This document shows, in pieces, positions 44,430-58,042 of a stretch of 64,000 nucleotides of DNA. The translations under genes and the position numbers were made by a program. Where the stretch lies: positions 240,150 through 304,149 of the forward strand of contig JABTTQ020001489.1 in the NCBI GenBank assembly GCA_016081115.2, given 5' to 3'. How positions within the stretch are numbered: position 1 is the stretch's first letter; the number at the start of each line of letters is the position of its first letter. This DNA comes from Rehmannia glutinosa (Eukaryota; Streptophyta; Magnoliopsida; Lamiales; Orobanchaceae). A model generated the notes under the pieces. The model searched no databases. It saw only the letters and a list, made by a program, of their open reading frames with translations, and had not been told where the DNA came from.

Positions 44430-47400
44430 TTACATACAAATGCATTTACAATAGTAAAATACATGAAGGGTGGACAACAACACTTCATCGCCCACGCCTC
44501 CTTCTTTTCCTCTTGACTCTGCCGTCTTGGTCTCTTTCTCTTCTTTTCTTCTTGCTGCTTTCGTTTTTAGTAGGCTCTTAGCGACTTCGTCTTTTCTCTT
44601 TCTTCCTTGTCTTTCTTCCCACAGCTGAGTTTGTCTTTTATTTTCTTCTTCAATCCTCTTTACATATTCAGCATTCTTCCTGACCACTTCCATATTGGCT
44701 ACTTCGTCATACCCAGCATAATAGATCCCTCATTTCTTCCCTGGATCAATGTATTCGATGTTTTTGGGTAGAGGCCTAGGTTTGAAACCTCTTCCTCCAC
44801 TGCTTCTACCTCTTCCTCTGGGTGTGTATTGTATTGGGGCCTTCTTCTTTCTAGTAGAGTAACCAGAGAGTTTGCTAGAGTCTGCTTTTTGTCTGTCGCC
44901 TTCTTCGCACGACGACCTTGAGCCCTTTTTCCCAATACAAGTCCCAGGCTTGGGCCATGGTCATGCCTTCGAAGTATCCCTCCGATGCGAGCGTTTTGAA
45001 TTCTTCAACTGATTTAGGCTCGGTACCGACGTCTGAAATGGCTTCTGTGTCTCTTCATGCCGGAATGCCTCCATATTGTTTCAATATGTCCATCGCACGG
45101 GCATCCATTTTTCTTTCAACCACCTTCATCTCTGCTTCTACTATTTTCCTCTTCTCAGACATGGGCACAGCAGAGTGTTGGAGCGGCAGAGTCACTTTGG
45201 AAGTTTCCGATAATGTCGTTGTGACAAGTCCTTGTTGAGGGGTTCTAGCAACCATTAAGGTCATATCCTTCGAACCTTCCCCCTCAACGGATTTTCCCTT
45301 ATCTTTCTTCTGCTCTTCAGTTGTTTTCTTCTGTTTTTCAACAGATGCGTCCTTCTTCTCAGCAGTCGATCCTTTCAACGTCTTTAGGTATTACTCTTCC
45401 CCCTTTTTGGCATCTTCAAAAGAGAGAGGAACCCCGTGAAACATGCCAGCAAGCATGAAATCGAGGCGGTGATAGTGATTTCGCTTGCATTCTGCTGAGT
45501 ATCTTTGCTTGAAATTTCTGAGTGAGTGGCTTTTGATTCGGCTGTCACCAACTTCATTTCAGCCATAAGAAGGCTGAATTTTTCATTCATATTCTCCTCT
45601 ACGCGCAGAAGTTCTTTTCGATGAAATTCTCACAGCAATTCCATTTCAGTGGTATGAGAGGCATGCATTCTATCAATGTTTTCATGCATCCTCTTCTTCA
45701 TGTCAGCATTATCAGCGCTCCAGATCAACATTTTATTGTACAATGCTTTGAAGTATCGAACCTGTTCCACACGCATTATCTGCTGTTGTTGCCACCATTC
45801 CCGGATTCTGACCACTATTCCACGCAGATCGGCTGTAAGGTTTGCATCTTTGTTGTCCAGCCGCATATCCAATGAGGCCTGGTGCCTTTCCATCTTCTCA
45901 ATCTCTGCAAATATTTCCTTGAAGACTTGTCGAACCTCAGATGTCACCTCTGTCTCAGCTGGCAGCCAAGCAACCTCAAAATCAAAATCTATCGGGACGA
46001 TGGTATCTGTGGGAATGACTGGATCAGGTTTGTGGAAACGTCATTGATCTCTAGCTGATTCTTTATCAAGATCAGGCAGCTCTAGTGAGAAAGGGAACGT
46101 TTGTTCAAACGCATCATCACGGACATAGGGAATCGCTCAAACCGGTGACTTGTGGCGTGATGTGCCCGGTTGAGTCGAATCTGCTGCAGCGTTGGGAGCT
46201 GCGTGATTGATCGTGATTGGTGGTCATTTTTTGGTATGGACCCGAGTGGTGAGCCTCGGTATCTCAGCAACTTCGGTCGGTCATTGGTTTTTCCATTTGA
46301 GTTGTCTGGTCTCGGCCGTGTATCGGTGGCGTCATCGGACGATGATGAGACTTGAAGGGTGGCTCATCATCAAAAGTGAGCGTTTGATGAGTAGCTTTGA
46401 GATCTGACTTACTCGTGCTTGGAAGAACATCCTCAGCTGAGTCTTTTGGATTTTCAACAGGGGATGACTCAGCTTCATCTTCACCTTCAGATCCCAGAAA
46501 AGTTATGTCAGGGTTGTCTTAGGAATCATGAAGGGTACTTATCTCCTTCTCAGATGCATCAATGATAACAGGAGGAATGTTCTGTGTGTCTGCCTCTCTA
46601 CCCCGGGAAGTCTCAACCTCCCGTAGGCCTTCATTACCTCCTGCAGTCTCAACTAGGAGTCTCAGCTGTCTTAGGGTCTTCTACGATGGCATCCATAGGA
46701 GTCTCAACTCCGTGGATTGCACTTTCATTGCCCAGAGTGTTAAATCCCAGGGCAGATCAATCCTGTGCCTCGATCGCATCGGCGCGTCCTCGGCTGCGGA
46801 GCGGTTGGCCGGTTGAGACAGACTCAATTATCCGAGCTTCTTCAGTGACAACTTGTTGTGTTTCTATTTCTTGTTCCTTCTCCACTTTGCCTCCGAGATT
46901 CATGGTGGAGTTGTCTGCAGCAACCTCCGACCTAGCTGCAGTGGATGGAGTTTCCCCCTCAGCTGGCACACCAGTTGAGTGACATGGATTGGGGTCACTC
47001 TTCTCCAAACTCCCGGCTGTTTACTGTGAGTGTTCAGCCATTGGGGCATGTGGTAAGACACCTTCAATAGGGGTTGGCTCGACTTGGGTCCCCAGGTTCC
47101 CAGTTTCATCGCCATGTCCCCTAGATCTATCCTCTGAGTTAGCTGGGGAAGTGGTTGCAGCAATAACAGTGGCAATTTGGTGCACCATTCCCAATGGATC
47201 AATTTCCAGCTGAGATTTGGAAGACTCTCCTGGTCCTTCCATCAGCTGTTACTCATGCAGCATCCTGGATTCCCGCATGGCTTGCTGCGTTTCTAGCTCT
47301 TCTGTCGCAGCAGCAGGGTCTAGATCCTCATCACTTCCTGAGAGAACATCGAAGTGGCGATGAGTGTGCTCAGTGGTTCCAGTGAAGGGACAGATGTTGG

Positions 47401-49084
47401 CCTTCTCACGAGCTTCAGCCTCTTCTGCCAACCTTTCCTTCTCCTTCTCTTTGAAGATATTCAAGATATCTATGCAGTTCTCTTCATCCAGTGCCTGGAC
47501 CACTGTGGTCAATCCAAGGAAATTCATCAGTTCCTCCTCTTCTTCAATAAATTCAGGTCTTTGGAGGCTGTTCCCTTGAGCGACTACGGCCTTCCACTTC
47601 CTCCATTCTCGCAGACGATTTTGGATGTCTAGATATGGTGGAGATAGCATGACCACATCATCATCATCATCTTCTGCAGTACCTCTTTCTCGGGAATGGA
47701 GGGTAGCGAGCTTCTTTGCTCTTCACCCTCGGCGGGCGTCGTGGCGAAGACACGATCCTGTCAACAGGAGACTTAGTTGTCTCGGTACATTGTTACTTGC
47801 TCCTCATTTGTTCATCCACACTGGTCTTCGACTTGCCTCTGCTGATCGGCCTCAAGAGACTTGGCGGTTTCATCAATGATCTCTGGAGACTCTACTTCTC
47901 AAATTGTGTTTGCCGATCTGTTCGGCTAAGTGGCAGACTCTTTGTTTTCTCAAGCTCTACGAACTCTTGAAGATTCTTCTTCTTCTTTTGGTTTTCACTA
48001 GAGGAACGTCTGGTTCTACTTCCTCCGGTTCCTCGACGGTAAAGGCCTTTGAGGTTGCCTTAGAGGCAGCTTGCTTCCTCGACTTGGCAGTCCTCTTCTT
48101 CTTCATTCCTGGAGAAGGTACTAAGGATTCCTTCTCCACTGCGGCTGCAGGGGCAGGAGACCTGGTTGCAGGGGTAGGTGACTTAGCTGCGGGGAAGGTG
48201 CGGTTTTCTTCTTTCTTTGCGGGGCGCGATCTTCTTTCACCGCAGGGCGACTTTCTTCTTAGGAGGGGAGACAACAATGGTTGTTTCCTCGAGGGTGGTG
48301 ATTCCCCCTCACTAGTATCCGCTCTCTTGGCATAAGCTCTCTTCTTCCCGAGAGATTTGATGGGAACATCTTCTTGTTGACATGGAATGCCTTTCCCTGT
48401 CGGAGTGGAACACCCTTCACCTCCATCAGCCGGCCAATAACAAGGCCATACCCCAAGGATCCTCCGAATGATCCATCGTCCTTGAAGAACTTATTTCCAA
48501 CATTCTGGCAGAGTCTGCTGTAGACGAATTCTGCCCAGGTTACTTTCTTCTCCTCCATGATCGTAGCCATCACGATCAGCCTGGTTTTGGACAGCTGATT
48601 AAAGCTTCCAAATTTTATTTCTACACACTTGGCAACAATGTCCAATAGCTTATGATAATCTTCCTTCAACAGCTTTATATCAGCTGTTTAGACAACCTTC
48701 ACAAAGAGCCGCGATCGGGTTTGGCCACTTCCTTCCATGCGGTGACGATTTACATCAGCCGAATATTTCCGGTACTCCTTCCGACGGCAGCAAGCAATGC
48801 TCCGCTAGATCCTCAGCAGTGATTGTAAACTCCTTTCCGTGAACAGAGGACTTGATGCCCTCATCATGAACTTCAACGTTCACGTAGAACTGCGCGACCT
48901 CTTCAACGTAGGTCATCTGAAACTCCATTGTTAGAAAGGGTTTCAGTCCAGACTTTTCGATTTTATCGGCTATCTTCTTCACGAGGGTTTCATCGGAACC
49001 CTGTTTGATCATCCCTTCGAAATCCACGGTGGAACCAGTGTGGATTTGCTTTCCCAACTTAGTGAAATCATAAGTAGTTGCCAT
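44430..49084 (-). pseudogene. Third ORF of element E (broken)
   Basis: The start MATTYDFTKLGKQ is at 49,084. The N-terminal domain is open at 48,755-49,084 and 48,259-48,669, with GGSLGYGLVIG as in A. A basic part with KKKRTAKSRK (47,957-48,277) follows, then the Glu-rich acidic helix region (47,249-47,656), Ser/Thr/Glu-rich middle pieces (46,757-47,242), coiled coil (45,630-45,947), the QYGGIPA module (45,055-45,378), an RGG box in a shifted frame (about 44,795-44,830) and the RKNAEYVKRIEEENKRQ tail (44,430-44,693). It is cut by many frameshifts, several in patches where CAG/CTG words are lost. Confidence 0.77.
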
Positions 49085-49640
49085 TTTGGAGTTTATACCG
49101 AACGAAACCTTAGAAATTTGCCTTGAAGACTGATAGGGTTTTGAGAGAAAAATACTTTCTTTGCTTTTGGAGAGATGAACAGTTTGAGTAATGTGAGAGA
49201 GAAAACGGACGAAATGGTATATGTATGGGTTATGAAAGGACGTGCATACGGTTTTTGAAATTTGATCAAGATCAATGGCTCAGATTTAGCACGCCGATTA
49301 GCATTTAATTGCTCGCATTTAATGCGGAAGCATTTATATCCAATCATATGCTTTGTCGTGCAGTTTTTTACTGTACCTGTCATTATTATGCTGACATCAT
49401 CCTTAAAACATTCCCGCTAATTAAAAACGACTGCGTTTTTGTCACTTAGCTCATAAATGACTCAGCTTACTTCTTAGCTGATTCAATTCTTCCTCTCTCT
49501 TTTCACATAGGTACTCATTTTGTCACCTAACTCTCGATGCGGTGATTTTCCGATCTGGTGATTCACTTAGTTTGATTCACGAGCTCAGCTCTATTTTCAT
49601 CTTTTCTTGTCTCATCTCTTCTCCTTGAGTCTTCTGGGTG
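49085..49640 (-). promoter_or_regulatory. Pol-third ORF spacer with promoter-like block, element E
   Basis: Complement of ATTGGATATAAATG at 49,331-49,344, a TGACATCATCC word near 49,390 and a GAGAGAG patch near 49,196 (pyrimidine-rich on the element strand). It is the fourth copy of the conserved arrangement. Confidence 0.45.
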
Positions 49641-52600
49641 TTAACTCAGCTCAACTAACCCTAGCTCATGCTTGAGTTCTTCAAATCTTGATTCACATAA
49701 TGGCTTTGTGAATATGTCAGCCAACTGTTTATCAGTTGAGATGTATTCTAAAGTGATGTCCTTCTTTTCAACATGGTCTCTTATGAAATGATATCTGACA
49801 TCAATGTGCTTTGTTCTAGAATGCAGCACAGGATTTTGAGTGATTGAAATAGCACTTGTGTTATCACACATGATTGGAATCTCTTTTTCTTCAATATCAT
49901 AGTCTTGTTGTCTCATCCATAAGACTTGGGCTGTGTTTGCCATGACTATGTACTAAACTTTCATTTTGTGGATGTGGCTATTGAATTTTGCTTCTTGCTA
50001 AACCAGGAAACCAATTTGTTTCCAAGCATTTGACATGTACCGAAGTACTTTTCTGTCAACTCTACATCCAAAGATAGTCGAGTCCGAATAACCAATAAGC
50101 TTGAATCCTCCTTCCTTTGGATACCATAACTTCCTGGCACCCTTCAAATATCTTAGGATTCTCTTAGGCTCGAGTCATATGGCTTTCTTTTGGTGCGATT
50201 GAAATCTTGCACATACACCTCATCGCAAATGTGATGTCCGGCCGCTTTGTTAAATAAAGCAATGATCCAATAAGTGCTCAGTATCTTGTTTGATCCACGA
50301 GCTTGCCATCCGCATCCATATCCATCTTGATCGATGTATTCATTGGTATTTTTACGAAGATTTCTCTTCCATACCAAATTTCTTCATTAAATCTCTGGTA
50401 TACTTTGTTTGACTTATAAAGGTTCCATCCTTCATTGTTTAACTTGAAGTCCTAGGAAGAATATCGCTCTCTCCCATCATGCTCATTTCAAATTTGCCTT
50501 GCATGAGGTTTGAGAACTTATCACACTCTTTGTTTGTGGATCCAAAAATAATGTCATCCACATATATTTGGACAAGCAGTATACTCTCTCCATCTTGAAT
50601 TCTGAAGAGTGTTCTATCCACTTTGCCTTTGGTGAATCCATTATCTGTCAGAAATTGAGATAATGTATCATACCATGCTCTAGGTGCCTGTTTCAATCCA
50701 TATAAGGCTTTCTTGAGCTTGTACACCTTATCTCCAATGGTCTTCTACTCAAATCCTGGAGGTTGTTCAACATAGACTTCTTTTTCCAATAATCCATTCA
50801 AGAATGCACTTTTCACATCCATTTGATATACAATGAAGTTCTTGTGTGCAGCATAGGCAAGAAACATCCTTATTGCTTCTAATCTTGCAACAGGAGCAAA
50901 TGTTTCATCAAAATCTATACCTTCCTCTTGGAAATACCCTTTGGCTACCAATCTTGCTTTGTTTCTTACCACAGAACCTTCCTCATTCATCTTGTTTCTG
51001 AAAACCCATTTTGTGCCAATAACATTTTGATGAGTTGGTCTTTGCACCAGTTCCCATACTTTGTTCCTTTCAAATTGATTCAGCTCTTTCTGCATGGCCT
51101 GAATCCAATGTGTGTCATCCAATGCTTGGGACACATCTTTTGGCACTATTTGGGAAATAAAACAAGTGAACATTGCTTCTTGTTGAGCTCTGGATCTAGT
51201 TCTTACACCATCTCTTACATCTCCAATGACTAGCTCTGGTGGATGGTCTCTCAGCCATCTCACATCAGGTTGGAGTAAGTTAGCAGGTTCGATCGTCTTG
51301 CAGCTGTGTTATCTTGAGCAGCTCTATCATCATCACTTAGCTGCAGATTTTCCAAATTGTCTTTGAGATTCAGCTATCTCATCTTCACCTTGATTAATTA
51401 CTCCAGCTTCAGCTTCAACATAAGGACTCTTCTCGCATAGTTGGCGATTTAGCTTATCGCTAACTCCTCAATATCTTCTCCATTTACATTGGGTTCATCA
51501 AACACCACATGGATAGACTCTTTCGTGACCATTGTCTTTTTGTTCAACACTCTATAGGCTTTGCTTTCAAATTTGAGTATCATAAGAAGATACCTTCATC
51601 CTTTAGCATCAAAAGCGTTTAGATTATCCTTCCCATTGTTGTGGATGAAGCATTTACATCCAAATATTTTAAAGTACCCAACATTTGGCTTTTTCTTCTG
51701 TCCAAATTTCATAGGGAGTCTTTGTCACTTTGTTTATTTATCATGCATCTATTTTGAGTATAACATGCGGTATTGATAGCTTGACCCCAAAATCTTTTAG
51801 CAACCCCTTTCCTTGCCTAACATGGTCTTGCTGCTTCCTTGAGAGTTATATTCCTTCTTTTCGCAACTCCATTCTTTGTGGAGTCCTTGCTTCGCAGATA
51901 ATTCGTGAGCAATACCATTTTTAACACAATATGCGAGTTATTATTCCATTGACAAACTCGGTTCCTCTATCAGATCTTATCTTTATGATGGTTTGACTCT
52001 TCTCATTTTGAACTCTTTTCATCATTTGGGGTAACTTACGCAAAGTTTCCTTCTTTTTACACATGAAGATTGTCCATGTATATCTTGAATAATCATCCAC
52101 CACTACTAGAGTGTATTTCTTTCCACTTATGTTGGCTGGCTCAACTGGACCAAATAGATCCATATGCAATAGATGCAAAATTCTTGTTGAGGATGGACTA
52201 GACTTCTCTTTGAATGATGATTTGATCTACTTTCCCATCTGGCATGCATCGCAAATATTTTCTTTCTTGTACACTGAGTCTGGTAATCCTTCTACAAGAT
52301 TACTCCTTGCAAGCTTGTTAATTGTCTTGAAATTCAGGTGACTCAGCTTCTTATGCCACAGCCAACTTGATTCGGCTATACTTTTTGCTAGCAGACAAGT
52401 GCTTGGTGTGGCAGTCGACCAATCTATCACATACATGTTCTTTTGTCTGGATCCTTGCAACACTACTTCATTTGATTCAGTGTCTTTGATTTGGCATACT
52501 CCCATATTGAATCCAACATTATAGCCCTTCTCACAGAGTTGGCTGATGTTTAACAAGTTGAAGTTGAGGCCTTCAACGTATGCAACATATGTGATCTCTA

Positions 52601-52780
52601 ATCCATTTTTCTTGATGGATCCAGTGCCTCTTATTTCCCCTGGAGCTTCATTTCCTCCAAATATGACTTTTGCGCCTCTAATCTCCTTGAATTTTGTCAA
52701 AATTTTCTTGTTTCCTATCATGTGTCTGGAACAGCCACTATCCATGTACCAGGTTCCTTGGCACTCAGTTGTTCCTTGAA
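49641..52780 (-). pseudogene. pol: pol of element E (broken)
   Basis: Protease with DSGCSRHMIG (DSG complement at 52,734-52,742) and the pre-integrase finger are open at 52,227-52,787. Integrase core: MDLFGP and SDRGTEF are open at 51,921-52,178, and the Glu region near 51,850 is garbled. RT is open at 50,745-51,263 (GTKWVFRNKM, GIDFDETFAPVAR, MDVKSAFLNG) and 50,439-50,726 (KALYGLKQAPRAWYD, YVDD complement at 50,553-50,564). RNase H is at 49,641-50,377, with MCDNTSAISITQNP and HIDVRYHFIRDHVE open at 49,641-49,943. A stop (complement CTA in TTCTACTCAAATCC near 50,745) splits the RT. Confidence 0.9.
50745..51263 (-). pseudogene. Reverse transcriptase N-terminal half of element E
   Basis: 172 codons with DDTHWIQAMQKELNQFERNK, GTKWVFRNKMNEEGSVVRNK, the DETFAPVARLEAIRMF segment and YQMDVKSAFLNGLLE. 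The thumb/palm part with YVDD is in the next frame at 50,439-50,726. It is among the best kept RT sequences in the window. Confidence 0.9.
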
Positions 52781-55114
52781 CCTGCAATCAAGAAATTAGT
52801 TTTAGGTACCCATACTTGTCCGGGTTACGAGGGGTTAGTGTTGTAAGATGATCCAACCAACCTGTAGCCAAATGATTTGACTCTAAGAGGTTGCCATCTA
52901 TTTGTGCCATAATTATAATTCACTTTGTCAAATTGCTTGGGGGCTTTGGGTTCATACTGATTTGTCTCTTTTAAATGCAGTATGCTGTGTATGTGTTTTA
53001 GCAATTGCCTTCTTTGGGTAATGGTGATATCTCGAGTGTAGTGCTTGGGTGCATATGTGTCGATGATAGTTCTTTGCCTTTAGAATGACCTTTCTTGAGT
53101 TCTAGGTCTTTGCCATTTTGGCATGTATTCCATAGGTCTTGGCCGATATTTCACATTATTCCAATCGGCTTGACTTGGGTAGTTTCTACCATTCCCATCA
53201 TTTGTGTTCCTCGATAGAACTTCCAGGGATTTTGGTAGCTCTGTTTCTTCTTCACAGAGCACTTCTGTTGGATTTTTCTTTGAGGAACTCTCTTTGGATT
53301 TCTTCTCTTTGTCCTCTCAAAGATACTCAACTGGTTGTTTTCCTTTTCCTTTATATCCAAGGCCAGTTTGTTTGTGATTGTGCTTTGGAATGAATTTGTG
53401 TGCAACATTTGGTGTTTTGGATTTTTGAGATGCTTCATTACTTGAAGATCCTTTTTCCAAGATCACTCTTGGAGTTTGACTATGTACAAAGGAATTGAAT
53501 CCTATGCCTGTCTTGTCTCCACATTTCTTTGGCTCATGATAAGGTCATCCAATGATTTAGATGCCTTTGTGAATTAAGCAATCACATTTTTGAGATCATT
53601 TTCTCTCTTTTCTCTAGCAACTATCTCTGTTGTTAATTTAGCATTTTTAGCCTTCATCTCTTTGTTCTCATCAGCTATGTGACTTAGAGTACTCAGCTCC
53701 TTAGTTAGCTGTGAGTTTTGGCTTTTGAGTTGGCTGTTTTCCTCATTTAATAGTGAGTGTAAGGATTTAATGTGCTCAAAGTCTTTCATCATTTTGCCTA
53801 ATGAATCATAAAGATCAGTGGGTGATGAAGTGTGTGTGTCACAATCACTATCACCAGAATCTGAATGAGATGAGTTAGAGTGTACCTCATCTTCTTGGTC
53901 AGGTTGATCTTGTTCTTTAGCCATTAGACAAATTAAAGCTTCTTCTTCAGAGTCACTTGAGTAGTCAGCTTCACTACTCTCTGAGTCTGCTGCTTCTTTT
54001 GACTTAGATGTATCAGCAGTCTCAACAGCCAACATTGCTCTTTTCTTTTCTTGCCTTCTTTCTCTGAAGACTTTTCTTTCTTCTTCATTCCTGTATTTAT
54101 TGACTAAATGATATGGACAGTCAATAGCAAAGTGTCCTGGTTGTCTGCAATTCCAACACAAGTTTTCAACTTTTTGATCAGCTCTCTCATTTCTTGGGTT
54201 GTCAGCTCTTTGATATTCGGCCTTTTGATACTCAGCTCTCTTTGGTGGCATATCTTCCCTTGACTTGGAGGGAGCTGAATGCCTTCTGGAGGATTCACCT
54301 TTGTTTCTTTTGTAGTTCTTGTTGAATATTTTAACCATTAAGGCAATTTCCTCCTGGTCTATGATTTCTTTGGTCTCAGCTCTCTTTCCTTCCTTGACTA
54401 TGAGTGCAGTTGTTTTGGGTACAGCTATCTCCTCTTGATCCTTTCTTCTCAGCTCAAACTCATAAGCTTTGAGGTCTGAGAATAGTTCATGATTGGATGT
54501 TTTTGATAGGTCCATCGAGTGCCTTAGAGCCATGGTCTTCATTTCCCACTCAGCTGGGAGGCTCCTTAGTATTTTCATACACATTTCCTTATGTGTGTAT
54601 TCTTTCCCAAGTGCTGAGAGCTCATTTGTAATTTCAGTGAATCTAGCATCCAGCTGGTCCATTGTTTCACGCAAGCATTTTAAAGTTTTCAAATTTTTGA
54701 ACAACAAAGATAATTTGTTTTCCTTAATTTGCTCGAGATCCTTCACAAATGAAGGTTAATTTATCCGATTTCTTTGTTTGTCTTGCAAAATTTGACTTTG
54801 TTGAACATGGCTTTGTCAAAGTCTTGTAAAGTATATCCTTGGCCACATTGTCAAGGTTGTATCTTTTCTATCATCATTTGTCCACTCGGCTCTTGGCTTT
54901 TCAACCATATTTGGTCTAGGAAGAGTGACCTCCTCTTCCTCACCGCAAAGAACTCTCCTTGCGGTGTGCTTACTTTCATTATTTGCGGTGGCCCATTCTC
55001 TATCACTATCCACATCTCATCATGTAAAGCTGATAGATGAGCCTGCATACGTATTTTCCAGTCATCAAATTCTTCAATGGTGAACATTGAAATGCGTGTC
55101 AAATTTGCTTCCAT
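52781..55114 (-). pseudogene. gag: gag of element E (best preserved gag in the window)
   Basis: MEANLTRISMFTIEEFDDWK starts at 55,114 and is open to about 54,980 before a shift. The next 390 codons (53,574-54,746) are uninterrupted: the QLDARFTEITNELSALGKEY segment, CMKILRSLPAEWEMK, a Lys/Arg linker, the zinc knuckle CWNCRQPGHFAIDC (54,117-54,158), a Ser/Asp/Glu acidic run and a long coiled coil ending near 53,574. The basic His/Tyr/Lys tail continues with breaks to about 52,790. Gag would assemble the particle and bind RNA through the knuckle. The coiled coil probably drives assembly. Confidence 0.88.
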
Positions 55115-55229
55115 GATAATAACTTTGCTGTTTTAAAAATGGCCTTTTGAAAGAACAAGTGTTAAAAGTTTCTTTGAAAGATTGGAGATCTAGTTCAGTA
55201 ACCAGTGCGGAAAGCTCAATGAACCAACC

Positions 55230-55241
55230 GCTCTGATACCA
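55230..55241 (-). other. Primer-binding site of element E
   Basis: GCTCTGATACCA, the exact complement of TGGTATCAGAGC, 2 bp from the LTR at 55,244. Confidence 0.95.
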
Positions 55242-55243
55242 CT

Positions 55244-56809
55244 TGTAGGTCCCAAGGGGTGTGAGTAAGGTTTAGAAGGGGGGGTTGAATAAAACTTACC
55301 AACTTTTCGAATTTAGTCCTTTTAAAATATTACAGAGTTAAATACACATCTATGTCCTTGATGGACAGCTAAGTTAGTTAACCAGCAGAGTTAGCCACTC
55401 AACAGACTCGATTGAGCTGTTGATAGAATAACTTAGTTGTTTAGTCTAAACCTTAACTTGGTTGTGATGAGATTTTCAGCGGAAGACTTAACACCCTTGA
55501 ATTTGAGTTAAGTTTGTTGTAACACTTGGTTTTAACACTTTGTTAATTATCAGTTGGATAGCAAATTATCAGCAGACATAAAATGATATGCAGAAATTAA
55601 ATGTTGAAATGTAAATGACACAATAAATTTTATAGAGGTTCGAAGATGGGGTAATTCTTCTACTCCCCTCATCTCCAACTCCTAGAGGAATCCACCAAGT
55701 ATTGATCAGAGTACAAAGTGGTTATCAGTCCAGATACAAGTCTTGATCACACAGCTGACTTGAACCTTTGGGACTCAGTCTGGAGATGCCTTGGTCACAC
55801 AGCTGGCTTCTCGTACCACTTAGCTTCTTCAGGCGGCGGTGTTTTTTGCTACTCGACTCACTTGCTCAAGCTTCTTGGATTTGATCACGAAGCCCTCCAA
55901 TAACTTGAGACTGGTTCGAGCTTGAACCTTTCTACAGTCCTCCTTAGAATGTAGACCCCTTTTGATTCTTCAAAAGTTTCCTCTTCAATAGTTTGAAGTT
56001 GTCTTTCCTTCATAGCTGGGTGTTGGATCAATTTCCTTCGAAGTTTAGGCTTGAGGATTTGCTTGAATAACTTGATAATATTTTTGCAGGTTACAGCTCG
56101 AATAATAGCTTGAATGTTCGTGGTTCAGGTAACCTCCTCTCAAAGTGATTCCTCAGCCTTTTATAGTGAACTTTCAAAAATCTGCAAGTTGAAGAGATAG
56201 GCTGATTTTAAAAGTCACTTGTGTTCGTTGGCTTGTCTTGTTGCAGTCCTTGATATTGACATTTCCTCGTATTAAATGAACATTGACTTTTGAGTCGACA
56301 CAAGGTGCGATGCTTTCCATTGGTTTATTCCTTTTGCACGCTTCCGGGGTCGAGCACTTTAAGACATTTCGACATGGAAGTATTACTTGTTTAGGTAATA
56401 TTCTTGACTTTTGTGCAACGGATTCTTTTCGATTTTGTCTTGACTTGATCGAGTTCCTTAACTTCCCAGGTGACTTGAGTCGGCTCCCAATCATTTGATG
56501 ACTCATCTGTCACTTCAACTTGAGACTTGGCTATCTTGAGTTGACTTGGTGACACTTCACATAGCCGTATCATAGCCGATACTCCTTCACTCGAGTTACG
56601 GTCTTTTCCTCCTTCCCATACTCATTTGCTTCACAGTGAGTCTTCATCCGATCCTTGATTGACTTCTTGTATATCCAGGCATAGCTAACTCGACTCGGCT
56701 CATACAGCCTATATATTACAATACAAATTACAAAGAAAATGGGGTGCCAACTTTCTACACTAAGTTTTACATGGCATTCATCAAAATCTATTAAACAAAT
56801 TTCCCAACA
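55244..56809 (-). repeat. 5' LTR of element E
   Basis: TGTAGGTCCCAAGGGG to AAATTTCCCAACA on the plus strand, 1,566 bp. TATA complement CCTTTTATA at 56,157-56,165. Mate at 42,643-44,194. Confidence 0.92.
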
Positions 56810-56814
56810 AAGTG
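56810..56814. repeat. Candidate target-site duplication of element E, right copy
   Basis: AAGTG directly after the LTR; matches 42,638-42,642. Confidence 0.55.
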
Positions 56815-58042
56815 ACAGGATGAGTCATCCAAGGATTGGAAGCTAACTCAAGTCACCTAGGGAATAAAAGATTGCTTGACCAAGTCAAGACAATGAATGA
56901 GATCCGTTGATGAAAGTCAAGAATGTTACTCGAGAATGGTAACATGTTAAAGTTGTCAAAGATAAAGTGTTAGTTCCAATTGTGTGCAAAGGGACAAACC
57001 AATGGGAAGCATCGCACAAGTGTCGAAATCTTCGCAGTCTGCAAGACATTAAATACAAGGAAATGTCAACATCAAGATTGCAACAAGACAAGACAACGAA
57101 CACAAAGTGACTTTTGAAATTAGCCTATCTCTTCTACGGGCAAAATTTCAAAAGTTCACTATAAAATGATGAGGAAATTCATTGAGAAAAATAACTGAAC
57201 CACAAACAAGCAAGCAATATTCAAGCTCTTAACTGAAATATTCTCAAGTATATTCAAGCTAATCCTCAAGCACAAACTCAAAGAAAATCGATCCAACACA
57301 AGTTTGTGAAGGAAAGACAACTTCAAATCTGTTGAAGAGGAAATTTTTGAAGAATCAAAAAGGGTCTACTTTCCAAGGAGGATTGTAGGAAGGTTCAGGT
57401 CGAACCATATCAAGTTATTGGAGAGCTTCGTGATCAAATCCAAGAGCTTGAGAAAGTGAGTCAAGTAGAGTAGCAAAGGTAGTAGGCCCTGTGAAGAAGC
57501 TGAGTCGGAAGAGAAGCCAGCTGTGTGACCAAGGTTGTCTCTAGACTGTTGACCACTTTATAAACAGATCTATTACATAATGGAGTCCTACAGAAGTTGG
57601 AGAACAGAGGATTAGAAGAATTACCCCATCTTCGAACCTCTATAAAAATCAACTGTGTCATTTATTTTTCAGCACATTTACATTACTGCATACTTACATC
57701 ATATATGTTGATAAACTCATATTTGCTATCCAACTGATTATTAACCAAGTGCTAAAATCAAGTGTTAAAACAAGCTTAAAACAATTCAAAGGGTGTTAAG
57801 TCTTCTGCTGATAAAACCAACACAACCAAGTTCAAGTTCGGGTTAAGCAGTGAGTTATTCTATCAACTTGACTCTATCAGTGTTTGAGTGGCTAACTCTG
57901 CTGAATATGCAACTTAGTTGTCCCTCAAGGACACATCTGTTTGAGTTAACTCTGTAATAATCTTAAAAGTTCTAAAATCGAAAAATTGGTAAGGTTTATT
58001 CAACCCCCTTCTAAACCTTACTCACTGCCACTGGGACCTACA
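56815..58042 (+). repeat. 3' LTR of C2, right part
   Basis: It continues the LTR cut at 42,642, from ACAGGATGAGTCATCC to ACTGGGACCTACA, and aligns with 29,968-31,188. TATAAAATG at 57,160-57,168. About 17 bp (CCAAGTCTCAAGCTGAT in the mate) are missing at the insertion point. Confidence 0.88.

Larger units (their letters stand above)
42643..56809 (-). mobile_element. Element E: Sirevirus-type copia retrotransposon in the C2 LTR
   Basis: A complete minus-strand element of about 14.2 kb: LTR 55,244-56,809, PBS, gag, pol, spacer, third ORF, PPT, LTR 42,643-44,194. The left LTR lacks the outermost TGTAGGTCCCAAGGGGTG found at the right LTR's inner edge. It has better preserved gag and RT frames than B, with patches of CAG/CTG damage (46.1-46.4, 46.75-46.83, 47.7-47.95, 48.68-48.8, 50.0-50.35, 51.4-52.0 and 52.8-53.1 kb). 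Confidence 0.9.
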